From contig JANJXV010000013.1 in the NCBI GenBank assembly GCA_024803745.1, forward strand, positions 15,745,501 to 15,809,500: DNA of 64,000 nucleotides, given 5' to 3'. Below, one piece after another: positions 35,024-46,895 of the stretch (its first letter is position 1; each line of letters starts with the position of its first letter). A program made the translations under genes and the position numbers. Source of the DNA: Megascapheus bottae (lineage: Eukaryota > Chordata > Mammalia > Rodentia > Geomyidae). The notes below the pieces were generated by a model. The model searched no databases. It was not told the origin of the DNA and saw only the letters and a program-made list of their open reading frames with translations.

Positions 35024-36837
35024 TCTACATGGCAAAAAAAAAATCTATTGCATCACGTACCTATCCACCCACCTTACAGTAACCACAGACTGTCCTCAAC
35101 TCTGAATAAATGATGGGTGAATTTCCTTCTTAGGTTATGACCATGACTATTTTCCCCTCACTTTATAGAATTTCTTTCCACATTTGCCATGTGGTTGCTT
35201 TGCCAATATCAAAAGCTAGGCAGAAGAAGACTTTATGAAGGATCATCATCAATTCACAAACACTAAAACTGAAATGAAGCTAACTAAAAATCAAAATGGA
35301 ACAACAAATCAAAGACACTAACCTAGACACTAACAAAGTCCTGGTGAAGGCCCTTTTCATCTCTTCTTTTTGCTGGGTAGCCCCCCGCTTCCTGAGCTCA
35401 CACTAATACATCTGAATTCCTGCATTGTTCCCAAACACAGTTTATATAAAAAAGAAAAAAAATCCCCCAACTCTTTCCAAGTTGCTTCCTTCTGACTATT
35501 TTCTGGTAGAAGTTCTTAATCCTACCCTTGACTCTTTGCATCTCTGATTTTACTTTCCTGTGGATTTCTGAATCCTTCACCTCCCAGATGACTTAAGCTG
35601 AAGGAGGTGTTGACTTGTAGAAGCTTTAGTTGTGAGATCTCTCCCCCTAAGGAAACTTCCACAAACTTGTGAATTCACCATTACATTTCTAAAGAAGGTG
35701 TGAATTGAAAATTGGCAAAGCAGATGAACTAACCATTGACTAAGTAGAATCTGTGCTACTCTCACCTTTAAGGTTGCTTTCTCGGGGATATACCCATTTT
35801 TTTTCAAATTCAGAAAAGCATATGTTTTGTCGACTTGGTAATGCAACGAGAAAGAATAACCACAGAGTTGGGAAATTTTGGATTATTTAATAAATGAAGT
35901 AGATAAATTTACCATCCAAATATGTAAATAAAATTGGATCCCTATCTTACAATGTACATATAATTACATCTAATTAAAAGAGTAAATGCTAAAACTGAAA
36001 AATGTTTATCACATAAGAGAATAAGTAGGTAGATGGATTGCTAGATGGATAGTATTTTTTTCAATTACTGTCAAGAGAAAGCACCAAAAAGAGAGACAAA
36101 ATAAACCATAGACTGGGAAATGATATTTCTAATGTAAAACTACATAAGCAACTGAGGATTAATGTCCATAAGTCTAAGAAACATGAAAAGAGAGTTCAAT
36201 AAGAGAGTAAGTAAAGAACAAGCCATTCCTAAAAGAGACTGGCATGCTTCCATTCATTTTCACTAAACATAATGAAAACACAAAATAAGTAATAACGTAC
36301 TTCATGAATAAGTTAGAAAAAAAGAAAATGTCTGATAATATAAACATTGCTAAGGAAGTGGAATGACAATTTATTATCTAGATTAATATCATCCACAGAG
36401 ATCTACTTGAAGATCTTTATCAGAATTAAAAGACAGTAGTTACTAACTCTACGACGTAGCTACACGATTTTTTTGTTCTTTTTAATGTTAACAATTTTTT
36501 CAAAGAGACTTCTGAGAAACATAGTTTCTAAGAGTGAAAGCTGAACACCTGATTGTCCACATTAGAAGAATGAATATTATGAAGAAATTTAAAAAAGAAT
36601 GTAAACTGAAAATAATTAGCTGTCTCTTGAGTAGGTGACTGTAACTATATGTCACTTACAATTGTATGTTAATGGTTCTCTCATAAAAGGAAAATTGGTG
36701 CAACTTCTCAGATGAAGAAACTGAGAATAGCCAATACCATGTGTCATAAAAGAGATAATAGAAAATGGAGTTACCGTTTGAATGTATGTCTGAGCTCAGA
36801 GTATACTTCCTGCAACCACAGAATTCCTCCTTTAGAA
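35024..36837. other. Intergenic, no gene recognised
   Basis: 1.8 kb of AT-rich sequence. The 60-90 codon reverse-strand open frames at 35398-35846 have no recognisable features. Confidence 0.5.
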
Positions 36838-37127
36838 TCTTACTGGTCCATACAACTACATGGATTCATTAGCTCTATTTTTAATTTCTTAACAGATGCC
36901 ATATTGTTTTTCATAATGGCTATACTAATTTACATTCCCACCAACTGTAATGAGTTCCCTCTGTCCATATACTGTCTAACATGCTATCTTTCATCTTTTG
37001 CATAATCATCATTCTATACTGGCTCATTGTGCCTTTGATTTGTGTTTCCTTGATGAGCATTTTTCATATATTTGTTGGTCAATTGCATAACTTCTATATG
37101 GGGCACCTATTCGGTCCTTCTGTCCAT
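36838..37127 (-). mobile_element. Old L1 ORF2 fragment, antisense (left part)
   Basis: 'cataatggctatactaatttacattcccacc' and 'tgatttgtgtttccttgatgagc' are typical reverse-strand L1 ORF2 3' sequence. The element is interrupted by a SINE and resumes at 37320. Its lineage is older than the G-rich-tailed L1s. Confidence 0.8.
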
Positions 37128-37319
37128 TTTATTTGCCAAACCTGGGGCTTAAACTTGGGGCCTGGGCACCGTCCTTGGGCTTCTTTTCAAGGTTAGAATT
37201 CTACCATTAGAACAACGGTACCACTTCCATATATTTTTGCATATGTGGTCCCAGGAATTGAACTCATGGTTTCATGTACGCTAGGCAAGCACTCTACCAC
37301 CAAGCGACACTCCTGGCCC
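37128..37319 (-). mobile_element. SINE, IDL-Geo type, inside an old L1
   Basis: 'ttgccaaacctggggcttaaac' to 'ggcaagcactctaccaccaag' then 'ctggccc'. Inserted antisense. Confidence 0.88.
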
Positions 37320-37625
37320 TTGTCAAATTTTTAATCTGATTATTCCTATGCTATTAAGATGTGTGAGATCCCTTTATTTTTTTAATATTATCCCTCTATT
37401 AGATTCTCCATCCCATAGACTCTCTCTTCACTTTGTTGATTATTTCCTGTGTTGTGCAGAAGCCTTTTACTGTAATACAATCCCATTGGCTTATTTTTTG
37501 TTACCTGTGATTTTGAGATACAATCAAGGGAAATATTTGCCCACATCAGTGATCTTTCCTCCTGTGTTTTTTTCTAATAGCTTTATTATTCGTGGTCTTA
37601 CTTTTTTCTGGTCAGTCATATAATT
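37320..37625 (-). mobile_element. Old L1 ORF2 fragment, antisense (right part)
   Basis: 'tatccctctattagattctccatcccat', 'gttgtgcagaagccttttact' and 'atttgcccacatcagtgatctt' continue the ORF2 antisense sequence beyond the SINE. Confidence 0.78.
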
Positions 37626-38020
37626 ACCCAATGATCTAGGTATCTATAAACTATCAAAATTTATTGGTTGGGCAATTCAAATCCTTATAACATGGATAGC
37701 TAGAATTGTCTCTTTCCACTAGTTTTTTCCAGTTTTCACATGCTGAAAAGCACTGCTCTGCTCAATCAGCCTTTCTCTCTTCCTCACCCAGCCCAGTCTG
37801 GAAATTTTGTCTTAATAACTCAACTCAGGCTTTATTATCCCCTGACAGTAAGCATACTTGACATTCTCTGGACCCTACCAATTCCGTGCTTTCCCTTAAT
37901 CTGATAAACTCTGAAAAGAGAAAGAGTTAGTGAGCCTGGTTGATGAATGTATTATTTCTCTAGTTATATTAGCAAGTCTGTCTAATGTATATGTGAGCAT
38001 GCGAGAGTATGTGTGAGTGC
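37626..38020. other. Intergenic, nothing recognised
   Basis: No feature seen. Confidence 0.5.
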
Positions 38021-38021
38021 A

Positions 38022-38196
38022 TCTGTGTACCCATGCTAGAGTTTAAACTCAAGACCTTGTGCTTTCTCTTGGCTTTCTTCTTATCAGTTGAGCTACTCCT
38101 CCAGTTAACCAGAATTATTTGAATATGGAGTTTGAACTGTCATCTCCTCAGTAGCTATGATTCCAGACATAAGCCACCAGTGCCTGTCTTCTTTAC
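38022..38196 (-). mobile_element. Old composite SINE, antisense
   Basis: 'gtttaaactcaagaccttgtgc', 'cagttgagctactcctcca' and 'cataagccaccagtgcctg' show a diverged ID/B1 dimer on the reverse strand. Confidence 0.6.
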
Positions 38197-38385
38197 TGTA
38201 CTTTTAATAAATGACACACTTTCAGTCATTTAACTGTATTAGTTAGCCCATTACCATGCTAAGTAAATGCTATGGTACTCATTTTTATATCCCCTGCTGA
38301 TTTCCCTTAGGGGTCTCCAGACATTAAGAAAGAGTGGTATAATTGTTCCTCTGGGAAACTGACTCCAATCCCAGAGCTTCTCATT

Positions 38386-39060
38386 ATCTTAAAAAAAAAA
38401 AAAAAGAGCGTTCAGCTTCCAACAACAAGAAGAGAGCAGCAATGCCAGGGCAGAAGGCCTTGCTGAAGTGAGCTTCCCACTTGCTCTTGCGGTGAGTGTT
38501 CAAGACCATCACTCTGACTCCTGACATGACTTCCAAAAGGAGCCCACCCCTGTCCCATAGTTGGAAACCATGTAGATTTTCCTCTAATCGGGACTTACCT
38601 CTCTAGCTTCCTGAACCCGGGTGTTAGAAGGAGAGGAACTATTATTTCCAAAGCTTGGTGGTAAGACTTAAAACAAAATCAGATATTATTTAGAAGCAGT
38701 TTTGCCATGGTATTATTCTGGATTCCCCTTGCAATGCTTGTATCTTATTAGATGCTCCTTTCTTCAGGACAAATTTCTTGGCTTTTTACTTTGCTCACAA
38801 TTGGATATTGGTGACACAGTGTTGAGAGAGAGTAGTATGAGTAGAAAGCTGTAGGTAAGCTTTTTTTTTTTTTCAGGAAGAAATCCTGAAAGAAGAGATT
38901 GGCGGGGGGGGGGGGGGTTGGGGGGGAAGGAGGCAAGGAATACTACCATTTACTGGTTGCTGAAAGCTCACAGAATCAATTTCTGAGCTACATATTAACA
39001 TCTTACATTTAACAATAAAGAAATGAATGTTCATAAAAGCAAAGTAGATAAAGCCACACT
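38386..39060. other. Intergenic with homopolymer runs
   Basis: A 15-base A run lies at 38391-38405, a T run near 38862 and G runs at about 38904-38926. The purpose is unknown and no gene was recognised. Confidence 0.5.
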
Positions 39061-39214
39061 GCAGGTAGAATTCCCCTCTAATTCTGTCATGTTCCAGAGG
39101 TGTAGGAGTTTCTGCTGATTTATTTTTTCTCTGTTATGTAATTCTAGGATAAAGACTATATATAATCTTTTATCACCTCCCCATCTGTTGAGAACTCCCT
39201 CTCCCCCCCCCCTC

Positions 39215-39388
39215 CCCTCACAATTCCTGGAGCTGGGCACTGTCCCTGTGACTCTTTGAGACACAGTGTCTATTGGAGATAAAGGTCTTGTGGACTTTTC
39301 TGCCTAGGCCAGCTTCAACCCATGATCCTCAGATTTTATCCTCCTGAGTAGCTAGGAACACACACATGAACCACCAGCGTCTGTCTCT
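39215..39388 (-). mobile_element. SINE, B1-like head plus Geo-type tail, antisense
   Basis: 'gagctgggcactgtccctgtg', 'cttgtggacttttctgcctagg', 'cctcctgagtagctaggaac' and 'accaccagcgtctg'. Confidence 0.78.
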
Positions 39389-39924
39389 CTTTTATTTATT
39401 ATAACATTTATTGCTTATGTGGTATGAGACAGAACAGCTTTCTTTCCAGAACAGCTTTTCTTTTCTTTCTTTCTTTCTGAATTTGGAAGTTCTCTATGAC
39501 TGAGTAGAAAGAGAAAACGCCAAAGCCATTGGTATGGCACTCTGTTCATGGCTACAAACTAACTTTTATATAAAAGCAATTTCTAACCTCCCTTTAGGAA
39601 AATGTGAATTTATATACTTACTTTTATTATATATTTATTTATAAGTGCCCAGTAACCCCATATCTAGGCAATCAATGTTATTTATCATTGTCCAATTTTC
39701 CTAAAGAGGAAAATTGTGGAAAATAAGTGATGATTTCAAAACCCTTGTAGATCACCAGTTTTCATTTTCCCCATGTGTTATTCCGGTATGACAAACCGCT
39801 GTGGTCCTGATGTTCATTTCTTTACCCCACTGCTCCCAAGTTATCCATTAAACCTAGGAAAGTTCCATTTCCTCAGGTTGCAGTACTGATTTTTTAAATG
39901 ATTAAAAGGATCAAAGGACACATC

Positions 39925-39932
39925 TGTGTGTG

Positions 39933-39968
<36 letters not shown>
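39925..39968. repeat. (GT)n microsatellite
   Basis: About 21 GT units with one GC interruption. Confidence 0.95.
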
Positions 39969-39971
<3 letters not shown>

Positions 39972-40210
39972 CAGAATAATGGAACCCACCAAATGTTTAC
40001 AATGGAGGAAGGGGGATATGAAGGAAGTGGGGAGAAGATGAGCGTGTTCAAAGTACACTGAGTGCATGTGTGAAAATAATGTAATGAAAACCCCCAATAT
40101 GGTAAGTGTATATTAGCACAAAAAGAAAAATAAAACAAACTAGGATTTGTTTCTCCTGAGTTTTTGGTATCCTGAACTTCTTTTGGGGGCAGAATATTTA
40201 TTTATTTATC

Positions 40211-40450
40211 TATTGTTGGTCCAGTCATGGGGCTTGAACTCTGGACCTGAGTGCTGTCCCTGAGCTCTTCAGCTCAAGGCTAGTGCTTTACCACTTTGAG
40301 CCACAGCACCACTTCCAGTTTTCCGATGGTTAATTGCAGATAGGAATCTCATGGACTTTTGTGCCCAAACTGGCTTTGAACCACAATCCTCAGATCTCAG
40401 CCTCCTGAGTAGCTAGGATTACCCTTATACATGAGCCACCGGTGCCCAGC
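40211..40450 (-). mobile_element. SINE, B1-like head plus Geo-type tail, antisense
   Basis: 'catggggcttgaactctggac', 'gagctcttcagctcaaggctag', 'aatctcatggacttttgtgcc', 'cagcctcctgagtagctagg' and 'gagccaccggtgcccagc'. Well preserved. Confidence 0.9.
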
Positions 40451-40454
40451 TATG

Positions 40455-40640
40455 TTTTTATAATCTTTAAGTAGTTGTACAAAGGAGTTGCCATTCACAA
40501 AAGCAGTTTATGATCAGTGCATCTTGATCAATAGTCTCACCCACACCTCCTCACCCACTCCTTCCCTTACTTACCTTGATTGTAGGTTATGTATTAATTT
40601 AATTATTTTGTTATTTAACAATGCATTGGTTGTACTTGAA
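40455..40640 (-). mobile_element. Possible old L1 3'-end remnant
   Basis: 'agtagttgtacaaaggagttgcc' and 'gtgcatcttgatcaatagtctcaccc' resemble segments near 10480 and 24130/24290. The family is uncertain. Confidence 0.35.
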
Positions 40641-40901
40641 CATTTGTGAGAGAAAATGTGTTCTCTGTGGTTGAAAGGTAAAGTGATTTTCTGAGCAGAG
40701 CTCAGGTTCTATGTTGCCTAACTTCCACAGGGTGTTTGGCAGAGAAGAACAACGTTCCTGGTAGGAGTAAATATTAATAATAGCCCGCGTGGAGTAATGG
40801 AGTCAGTATTGCTGGGGAAGTTGCTTTCAACAATGAGGAAAGAAAATTCATATCAATCAGGAGGATTTAAACAAGCGTGTACATGTATGTGCTAAGTAAT
40901 A

Positions 40902-40904
<3 letters not shown>

Positions 40905-40934
<30 letters not shown>
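40905..40934. repeat. (GT)n microsatellite
   Basis: About 15 GT units. Confidence 0.93.
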
Positions 40935-40935
<1 letters not shown>

Positions 40936-41761
40936 GAGATAGTGAGTACTTTCAGAGGTCCTGCCAGTCTTGCCGGTCTAGGATTGTGCTATTATTACTG
41001 TGCTTGCCCAGATAATCGCTCAACCAAAGCCAGTTATTTTCTCCTCTGTTTATTCCTTTCCTTGCCAGGAGAACGTTCCAGTACTGTCCTCAGCTTTGTT
41101 GCTGTAGTGGACTGCGTTTGGTAGCTGAGTCAGCAATATGCCCCAGTGATGAAGGTAAAACAGTTTTTGAGAACACTTGAGTTAGGAGATGACGGGTCAT
41201 CATGACTATATTTTGATGCATCTTTAAAGTTCTGCATACAAATCCACTCAGCCGGATTTCTACTTCTTTCCAAATCACCCACTCATGTACACATAGTCTT
41301 TCTAGTTGCTTTGTAGACTTTTACATATTCAGAACATTCTCCTTCTGCTTGCCTCTGGCTCATCATTCTTGCTGCTTATTTCAGCATTTGCCTTGGTCCT
41401 CGATTATTTGCAAACTTATTCATCAGGTAGTTTTAAGATAGTCTGTGTTCCATGCTGAACATTTACCAATAATTTATGTTCACACATTCCCAGCATCAGT
41501 TCATGTCTTATGCTGGAATTACCTATATATATTTGATCTTCCCAGTGAATTTCTAGGCCAGGAAACTCAATACCCATACCAGGCAGCCATTTCTCCTTTC
41601 CCTGACCCACAGAGCACTGAGTTTTCAAGACATACTTTCCATCAGCCCAGAACTTCCTTATGATGAAAACTGTCACTTCTTTACAATGGGAAGTTATTTA
41701 TCAGCTTGCAGAAATGATATTTTTGATCCCATGAATTTGAGTTGGCTTTCTTCCCTTTCCT

Positions 41762-41785
41762 CCATGCCTTGTGGTCTTTCTCCAG
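41762..41785 (+). promoter_or_regulatory. Probable 3' splice site upstream of OR51J1-like
   Basis: 'gtggtctttctccag' ends at 41785, 71 bases before the ATG, preceded by more pyrimidine-rich sequence. A possible donor AAG|GTAAAA lies at 41153/41154. Both are inferred. Confidence 0.4.
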
Positions 41786-41856
41786 AAGAATGCCATCTCT
41801 CTGGTTGGTTTCTCCCTTTTGAGCTGGGAGCTGATCCCCTGGTATGAGGTTTCACC

Positions 41857-42810
41857 ATGAAGAACTCCAGTAGCTCATTGGGCTTCTTGCCTACAACATT
41901 CATTTTGGTCGGCATCCCAGGGCTGGAAGCAGAGTACATCTGGGTATCCATCCCCTTCTGCTTGATATACATGATCATCTTCCTTGGCAATGGTGCCATT
42001 CTTCACGTCATCAGGAAAGAGGCTGCACTGCATCAGCCCATGTACCTCTTTCTTGCCATGTTGGCAGTGGTTGAGGTTGGTGTCTCTGTATCTACCCTAC
42101 CTACTGTGCTAGGCATGTTCCTTTTTGGAAATTCTAAGATCGGTTTTGAAGCTTGCCTTCTCCAGATGTTCTGTATCCACTCTTTCTCCATCATGGAGTC
42201 GGCTGTGTTGCTGGCCATGTCTGTGGACCGCTTTGTGGCCATCTACAGCCCACTGCGCTACACGACCATCCTGACACTGCCTCGCATCTTTGGCACAGGG
42301 GCTATCATCGGGCTGAAAAGCATCATCCTCATGGCCCCTTTGCCCCTGCTCTTACGGAGACTTCCCTTCTGCGGCCACAATGCCCTCTCTCATTCCTATT
42401 GTCTCCATCCCAACCTTATTCATCTACCTTGTGGGGACATTTCTATCAACAACATCTATGGCCTTTTCATTGTGATCTCTACTTTTGGGCTGGATTCATT
42501 GCTCATCGTGGTCTCCTATGGGCTTATACTCCACACAGTACTGGGAATTGCCATCAGAGGAGGGCGAAAGAGAGCACTCAACACATGTGGTTCACATGTG
42601 TGTGCTGTGCTTGCTTACTACGTGCCCATGATTGGGTTGTCTATGGTGCATCGTTTTGGACATCATGTGTCTCCCCTGCTGCAAGTCCTGATGGCCAATG
42701 CTTACCTCTTCTTCCCACCTGTCATTAACCCCATCGTCTACAGCATTAAAACCAAGGAGATTCGCCGTGGCTTTGTCCGAATGCTATCAGAGAGGAGAGC
42801 CAGAGTTTAG
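41857..42810 (+). CDS. OR51J1: Olfactory receptor, class I, OR51J1-like
   Basis: Intact 317-residue single-exon receptor. Landmarks: sequon N3, TM1 GN at 44-45, PMYLF (61-65), C100, MSVDRF (121-126), ECL2 cysteines C172/C182/C192, HRFG before TM7 and NPIVYS (291-296). The start and first TM (SLGFLPTTFILVGIPGLE, IYMIIFLGNGAILHVIR, LALHQ-type loop) agree, as I recall, with human OR51J1, which is broken in the human reference. Here the frame is open throughout. Oddities: the usual MLA..D before TM2 reads MLAVVEVG, so the TM2 aspartate is glutamate (E73), which is probably tolerated. It lies between the OR51M1 pseudogene and OR51Q1, as in human. It is an odorant receptor in olfactory cilia with unknown ligand. 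Confidence 0.9.
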   Translation: MKNSSSSLGFLPTTFILVGIPGLEAEYIWVSIPFCLIYMIIFLGNGAILHVIRKEAALHQPMYLFLAMLAVVEVGVSVSTLPTVLGMFLFGNSKIGFEACLLQMFCIHSFSIMESAVLLAMSVDRFVAIYSPLRYTTILTLPRIFGTGAIIGLKSIILMAPLPLLLRRLPFCGHNALSHSYCLHPNLIHLPCGDISINNIYGLFIVISTFGLDSLLIVVSYGLILHTVLGIAIRGGRKRALNTCGSHVCAVLAYYVPMIGLSMVHRFGHHVSPLLQVLMANAYLFFPPVINPIVYSIKTKEIRRGFVRMLSERRARV

Positions 42811-43569
42811 TTACATGGTCAGAGTAAACAAACAACAACATGAAGGTTATTTTTTTCTTTGCTTTTTCTAACTGCAGGGTTCTCAACTTACAGGTTATAT
42901 AAATAGGGCTGGCATAAAATAGGTTTCCTAATCATCTAGTAGTGAACTATCATGAAAATGTAAAGAGGTATGGATTATGTATCAAAAATACATAGAATGA
43001 AGCACATGCATGTATATTACATGAATGTAACACCTGAACGTATTAACTTGCAGGTCTAGAACAAGAATGCAAAAAAGACTATTTTTGAAAGCACAGCATT
43101 TCCTCATAGGAAAATGCAAGCTAAGTTAGAGGGTCTCCAAAAAAAATTATTGATAGAAATCAGTAAATCTTTGTAATCTTTGTAATAGGAAAGAGTTATT
43201 GGTCCCTGAATTTTGTAGCAGGTGAACTAGTCCTTGATCTCCAACTCTCTCAAAGGAGTTTTCCCATGCAGAATCTGATGAGGTTTTCACTCAACTTCAC
43301 TGAGGCCCAAACCTGTAAGTCTCTAAAGTGAGAGCTGATGTTAATTATGCAAAATTCTCAAGTTTTCTCACTCATATGCAAAAACTACCAAAGAAACAAA
43401 CATCCTTTTTATAGATAAACATCATTCCCTTGTGGTCAGACATTCCTTTTAAGATATATAAAATAATATGAACAGTTTGCAAGTGTATTTTCAGGGAACA
43501 AAATTAAGATTTTTAGGGGGACAAGGGTATGCTAATCACTTCTTAACTTTTGTTATTTCTCACAGCAAA
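42811..43569. other. 3' flank of OR51J1-like, nothing else recognised
   Basis: No polyadenylation signal stands out and no gene was seen. Confidence 0.5.
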
Positions 43570-43584
43570 TCTAAGGCAATTTTA

Positions 43585-44052
43585 TTTTTTTATTTTTTTA
43601 ATTTAATATTTTTATTGTAATTAATAAAAGAGTTACATGATATTTGCCAGATAGAAGGTGCATTAATTCACATACATTGATACCCTTTCACATGTCTTGG
43701 TACCCATTACCCTCCCCCCCACCCTACCCCCCCATCTTGGTTTTCTCCCCTTCCCTATCAAATTTCAAATAACCAAATACAAATAAATTCAATATATCAG
43801 ATAACAAAGTGAGATACTGTAACAATATGAGATACCCAAGGGACAGCAAAGGAGATGAGAGATAACATAGTACATTAAGGACAACAATCATTCATTATAT
43901 GGCTTTTGTTTCAATATCCTGGAGGTCCTTTCAATTAGCTTCATACTATATGGCCTTATGTATCAAGATTTTGCTCTATTGAAGATCTCTGCTAGTAGAG
44001 CCCAAGGTTTCTACTGATTATGATGAATGAGGGAAACCATTGAGCCTAAGTT
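43585..44052 (-). mobile_element. 5'-truncated L1 (3' UTR), with target-site duplication
   Basis: A poly-T start, 'ttattgtaattaataaaagag', a C-rich run, then the 3' UTR back to the end of ORF2 ('gggaaaccattgagcctaag'). The perfect 15-bp duplication tctaaggcaatttta lies at 43570-43584 and 44053-44067. Confidence 0.95.
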
Positions 44053-44067
44053 TCTAAGGCAATTTTA

Positions 44068-44940
44068 ATGTAATTATTTTTTCTTCAGTTAAAACTAATA
44101 ATTAGGTATTCAAATCTTTATATCCAAGAGTTAGTACTGGAATTTAGCTGGCCAGTCACAAGAGTATGAACTCCTCAACCCTAGTATAGTCTAACTGAGT
44201 GAGAACCAAAGCTCATCAGTCAAGTCATATTTACAGAGCATGTTCTATGGGAGACACAATTCTATACCCTGAAGTTAAAGCAGTGGCAAAAGAGACCAAG
44301 TGTCTTTCACTTGTGGTACGTAAAATTCATTTTCCCTTAAATTCCTCATCTCTTCTCTACTCTGTAATTCCCAGAGTTAGGTTTAGAATGAATTTTAAGC
44401 ATATTGTATATAAGTAAACAAATCATTTCAATATGAATTTTACATATGGCATGCATTTTGCTTATAAATGTGACACTAACTGAAGGTCACTTCTATGACT
44501 ACCTCCAACTTTCCATGGATGAAGTTTCTGTAGATTCTGACTTGGGAATATACAGCTGCCTATAAATACTACCTAGATCACAGCCAACTGATAGCCAGTG
44601 GAACCCCACAGAGGACATTGAGTTAAAGTTGCCAACCAAGTAAACATGAAGAAGGCTTATCCCATAGATATCCAGAGAAACAAGAGAGTGGTTATGCCCT
44701 CAGGGGAAAAGGGGGCATCTTAGAGAATCTGGAGGGCTATTTAACAACTAGAAAGATGATGGGAACCAGCAAACAGCTTAGGACAGGATGAAAAACTACA
44801 GTTGACTTCCATTGTCTTCTCTAAGATTGCATGGCAAACTTAAGACTTCCTACATATGATTGCACCTATATTTAAGGATGGTGAAAGCATTAACACTAAT
44901 GTAAATATAGTTTGATTAACTTTGTACACACATTCTTTTG
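44068..44940. other. Intergenic, nothing recognised
   Basis: No feature seen. Confidence 0.5.
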
Positions 44941-44944
44941 TACA

Positions 44945-45152
44945 CCAGTCCTCAAATTTGAACTGAATGTCCATGAGATTTTATGCTCAAGGCTAAGTGC
45001 TCTACCACTTGAGTCACAGCTCTGCTTTCAGCATTTTTGTGGTTAATTGGAGATCACAGACTTTCTTGCCATGCCTGTCTTTTGAACTGTTATCCTCAGA
45101 TCTTGGCCTCCTGAGTAGGTGGGTTACAGATATGAGCCACAGGTGCCCAGCT
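44945..45152 (-). mobile_element. SINE, B1-like head plus Geo-type tail, antisense
   Basis: 'atgctcaaggctaagtgctctaccacttgag', 'ttgtggttaattggagatcac', 'ttggcctcctgagtaggtggg' and 'gagccacaggtgcccagctg'. Confidence 0.85.
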
Positions 45153-45392
45153 GTATATAGATGTTTAAAGAAAATGTTGGAAAGATTACACATTCATGTA
45201 ATTCAATTTTTTTAAAAAAAACTGAGCGTATGTATATTGAAAGTATTCACTTTAATTGTATTTCAATCACCTTGATTTCTTCTCTACCTGAAAATAAAAA
45301 GGCATTTTAGCTTTCTATATTTCTTATTAGAAAAACATTTATGTGTAAGTAACAAATTATGCACATGTATGCTTTTCATTAAAATTGTGTGC

Positions 45393-45583
45393 TGTGGCTG
45401 GGAGTTTAGCCTAGTGGTAGAGCACTTGCCTAGCATGCATGAAGACCCGGGTTTGATTCCTCAGTACCACATATATAGAAAAAAACGGAAATGGTGCCGT
45501 GGTTCAAGTGGTAGAGTTCTAGCCTTGAGACAGCCCAAGGGTAGCGCTCAGGCCCTGTGTTCAAGCCCCAGGACTGGCAAAAA
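45393..45583 (+). mobile_element. SINE, IDL-Geo type, with target-site duplication
   Basis: 'ggctgggagtttagcctagtgg' to 'caagccccaggactggc' and an A tail. The short duplication aaaattgtg lies at 45381-45389 and about 45584-45592. It is among the best-preserved copies. Confidence 0.93.
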
Positions 45584-45879
45584 AAAATTGTGCCCTGTCT
45601 CTATTCCTTAAGTGTACATCTGTTAGACTACTAATAATCACTTTGCAAAAAGCATTAGCATTTATTTTTTAAGTCTACATATTTCATCTTGTGAATTTTA
45701 GCACATGGTACATTACCAAAATTTATCAGTGTCTAATTTATGGATATCTAATGTATTTCCATTTTTATAATCCTATAAACATTTTTGTGGGGAAAAAGGA
45801 TTATGAATATGTTTCAAAGGTATTAGCACACTCATACATTAAAATTACAGATAGACTGTTGAGTTAAAATATTTTTGCA

Positions 45880-46095
45880 TGGTGGTAGCAACCTATATCT
45901 CTACTTCTCTAAAGGTGCAGATTGCAAAGTCTTGATTTGAGGTCAGTTTGGGTAAATGAAGTTTGTGAGACTCCATACTGATCAAGGTCTAGGTATGGTG
46001 GTGCATCCCTCGCTCCCCTTCCAATCAGGGAATCACAAATAGGAGTCCAGGCCTGCTTGGGCCAAAAAGTAAAATCATACTTCAAAAAATAACCA
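45880..46095 (+). mobile_element. Old B1-like SINE, diverged
   Basis: 'catggtggtagcaacctatatc', 'tttgtgagactccatactgatc' and 'ggtatggtggtgcatccc' suggest old B1-type sequence. Weak. Confidence 0.4.
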
Positions 46096-46102
46096 GCAAC
46101 CT

Positions 46103-46328
46103 AGCTGGATGCTAGTGGCCATGTCTATAATTCTGGCTATTCAGGAGGCTGAGAGCTGAGGATCGTAGTCCCAAGCCAGCCCAAGGAAAACAAATCCGAG
46201 AGAAGAGTTCCTCCAATTAACAGCAAAAAAAAAGCGGTGAAGTGCCAGCCATGAATGGGGAAATAAAAGAAGCCAAGTGGGAACACAAGGCTCCAGGTTC
46301 AAGCCCCAGTATTGGTACAAAAAATAAG
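46103..46328 (+). mobile_element. SINE, composite B1-like/ID, diverged
   Basis: 'gctggatgctagtggccatg', 'ttcaggaggctgagagctgagga' and 'gctccaggttcaagccccag' with an A tail. Confidence 0.75.
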
Positions 46329-46349
46329 TATTTAAAATAATCTACACAA

Positions 46350-46434
46350 AAAGTGCTGAAGGTATGGTTCAAGAGGAAAAATGCCTGCCTGGCAAGTGCA
46401 AGGCCCTGGAGTTCAAACCCAAATAACACCAAAA
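46350..46434 (+). mobile_element. ID-like SINE monomer
   Basis: 'gctgaaggtatggttcaagag', 'gcctgcctggcaagtgcaagg' and 'ctggagttcaaacccaaat' show a single tRNA-derived unit. Confidence 0.6.
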
Positions 46435-46734
46435 AATATGTTTGTGAGAAGTAATAATTTTGTTGGTTACAATATTATCTTTCATAAATATTACATTCTT
46501 TTATTTATCAACCAATAATTTGTTTGCTAAATTTTGCTCAGATAATGAAAAAAGCCATATCTTACTTTGATTATAATCTTTATTGGATGTTTTCTTCATA
46601 TAAGCTAACTAAACATTATTTTAATGTATATATTTTGAAGTATACGATGTGATCTTTTAAAAATCAGTGAAATAACTCAGCTTGAATAAGTTGAGTCATC
46701 TTAATTATGTAACATCGATACTCACAGGTAATCT

Positions 46735-46895
46735 GTTGGAAATGAACTTCACAACTTGGAAGGGAGAGTTGGGGGGTTGAAAGTGGGGAAAAAGTGTGGG
46801 AGGGGGTAACACTGTTTGAGAAAAAATGTACTCACTACCTTACGTACATAACTGTAACCCCTCAATATATCACCCTGATAATTAAAATACATTTA
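46735..46895 (+). mobile_element. Old L1 3' end fragment
   Basis: 'tggaaatgaacttcacaacttgg', a G-rich run, 'gtactcactaccttacgtacataactgtaacccctc' and 'ataattaaaatac' follow the layout of an L1 3' UTR of an older lineage. Confidence 0.55.

Noticed and set aside
42153..42728. 191-codon open frame in a second frame of the OR51J1-like gene
   Set aside because: A shadow frame of the receptor gene; no independent features.
45393..45470. tRNA-like sequences with A- and B-box character at many SINE heads
   Set aside because: They are the tRNA-derived left halves of IDL-Geo/ID SINEs with A tails and target duplications, not tRNA genes.
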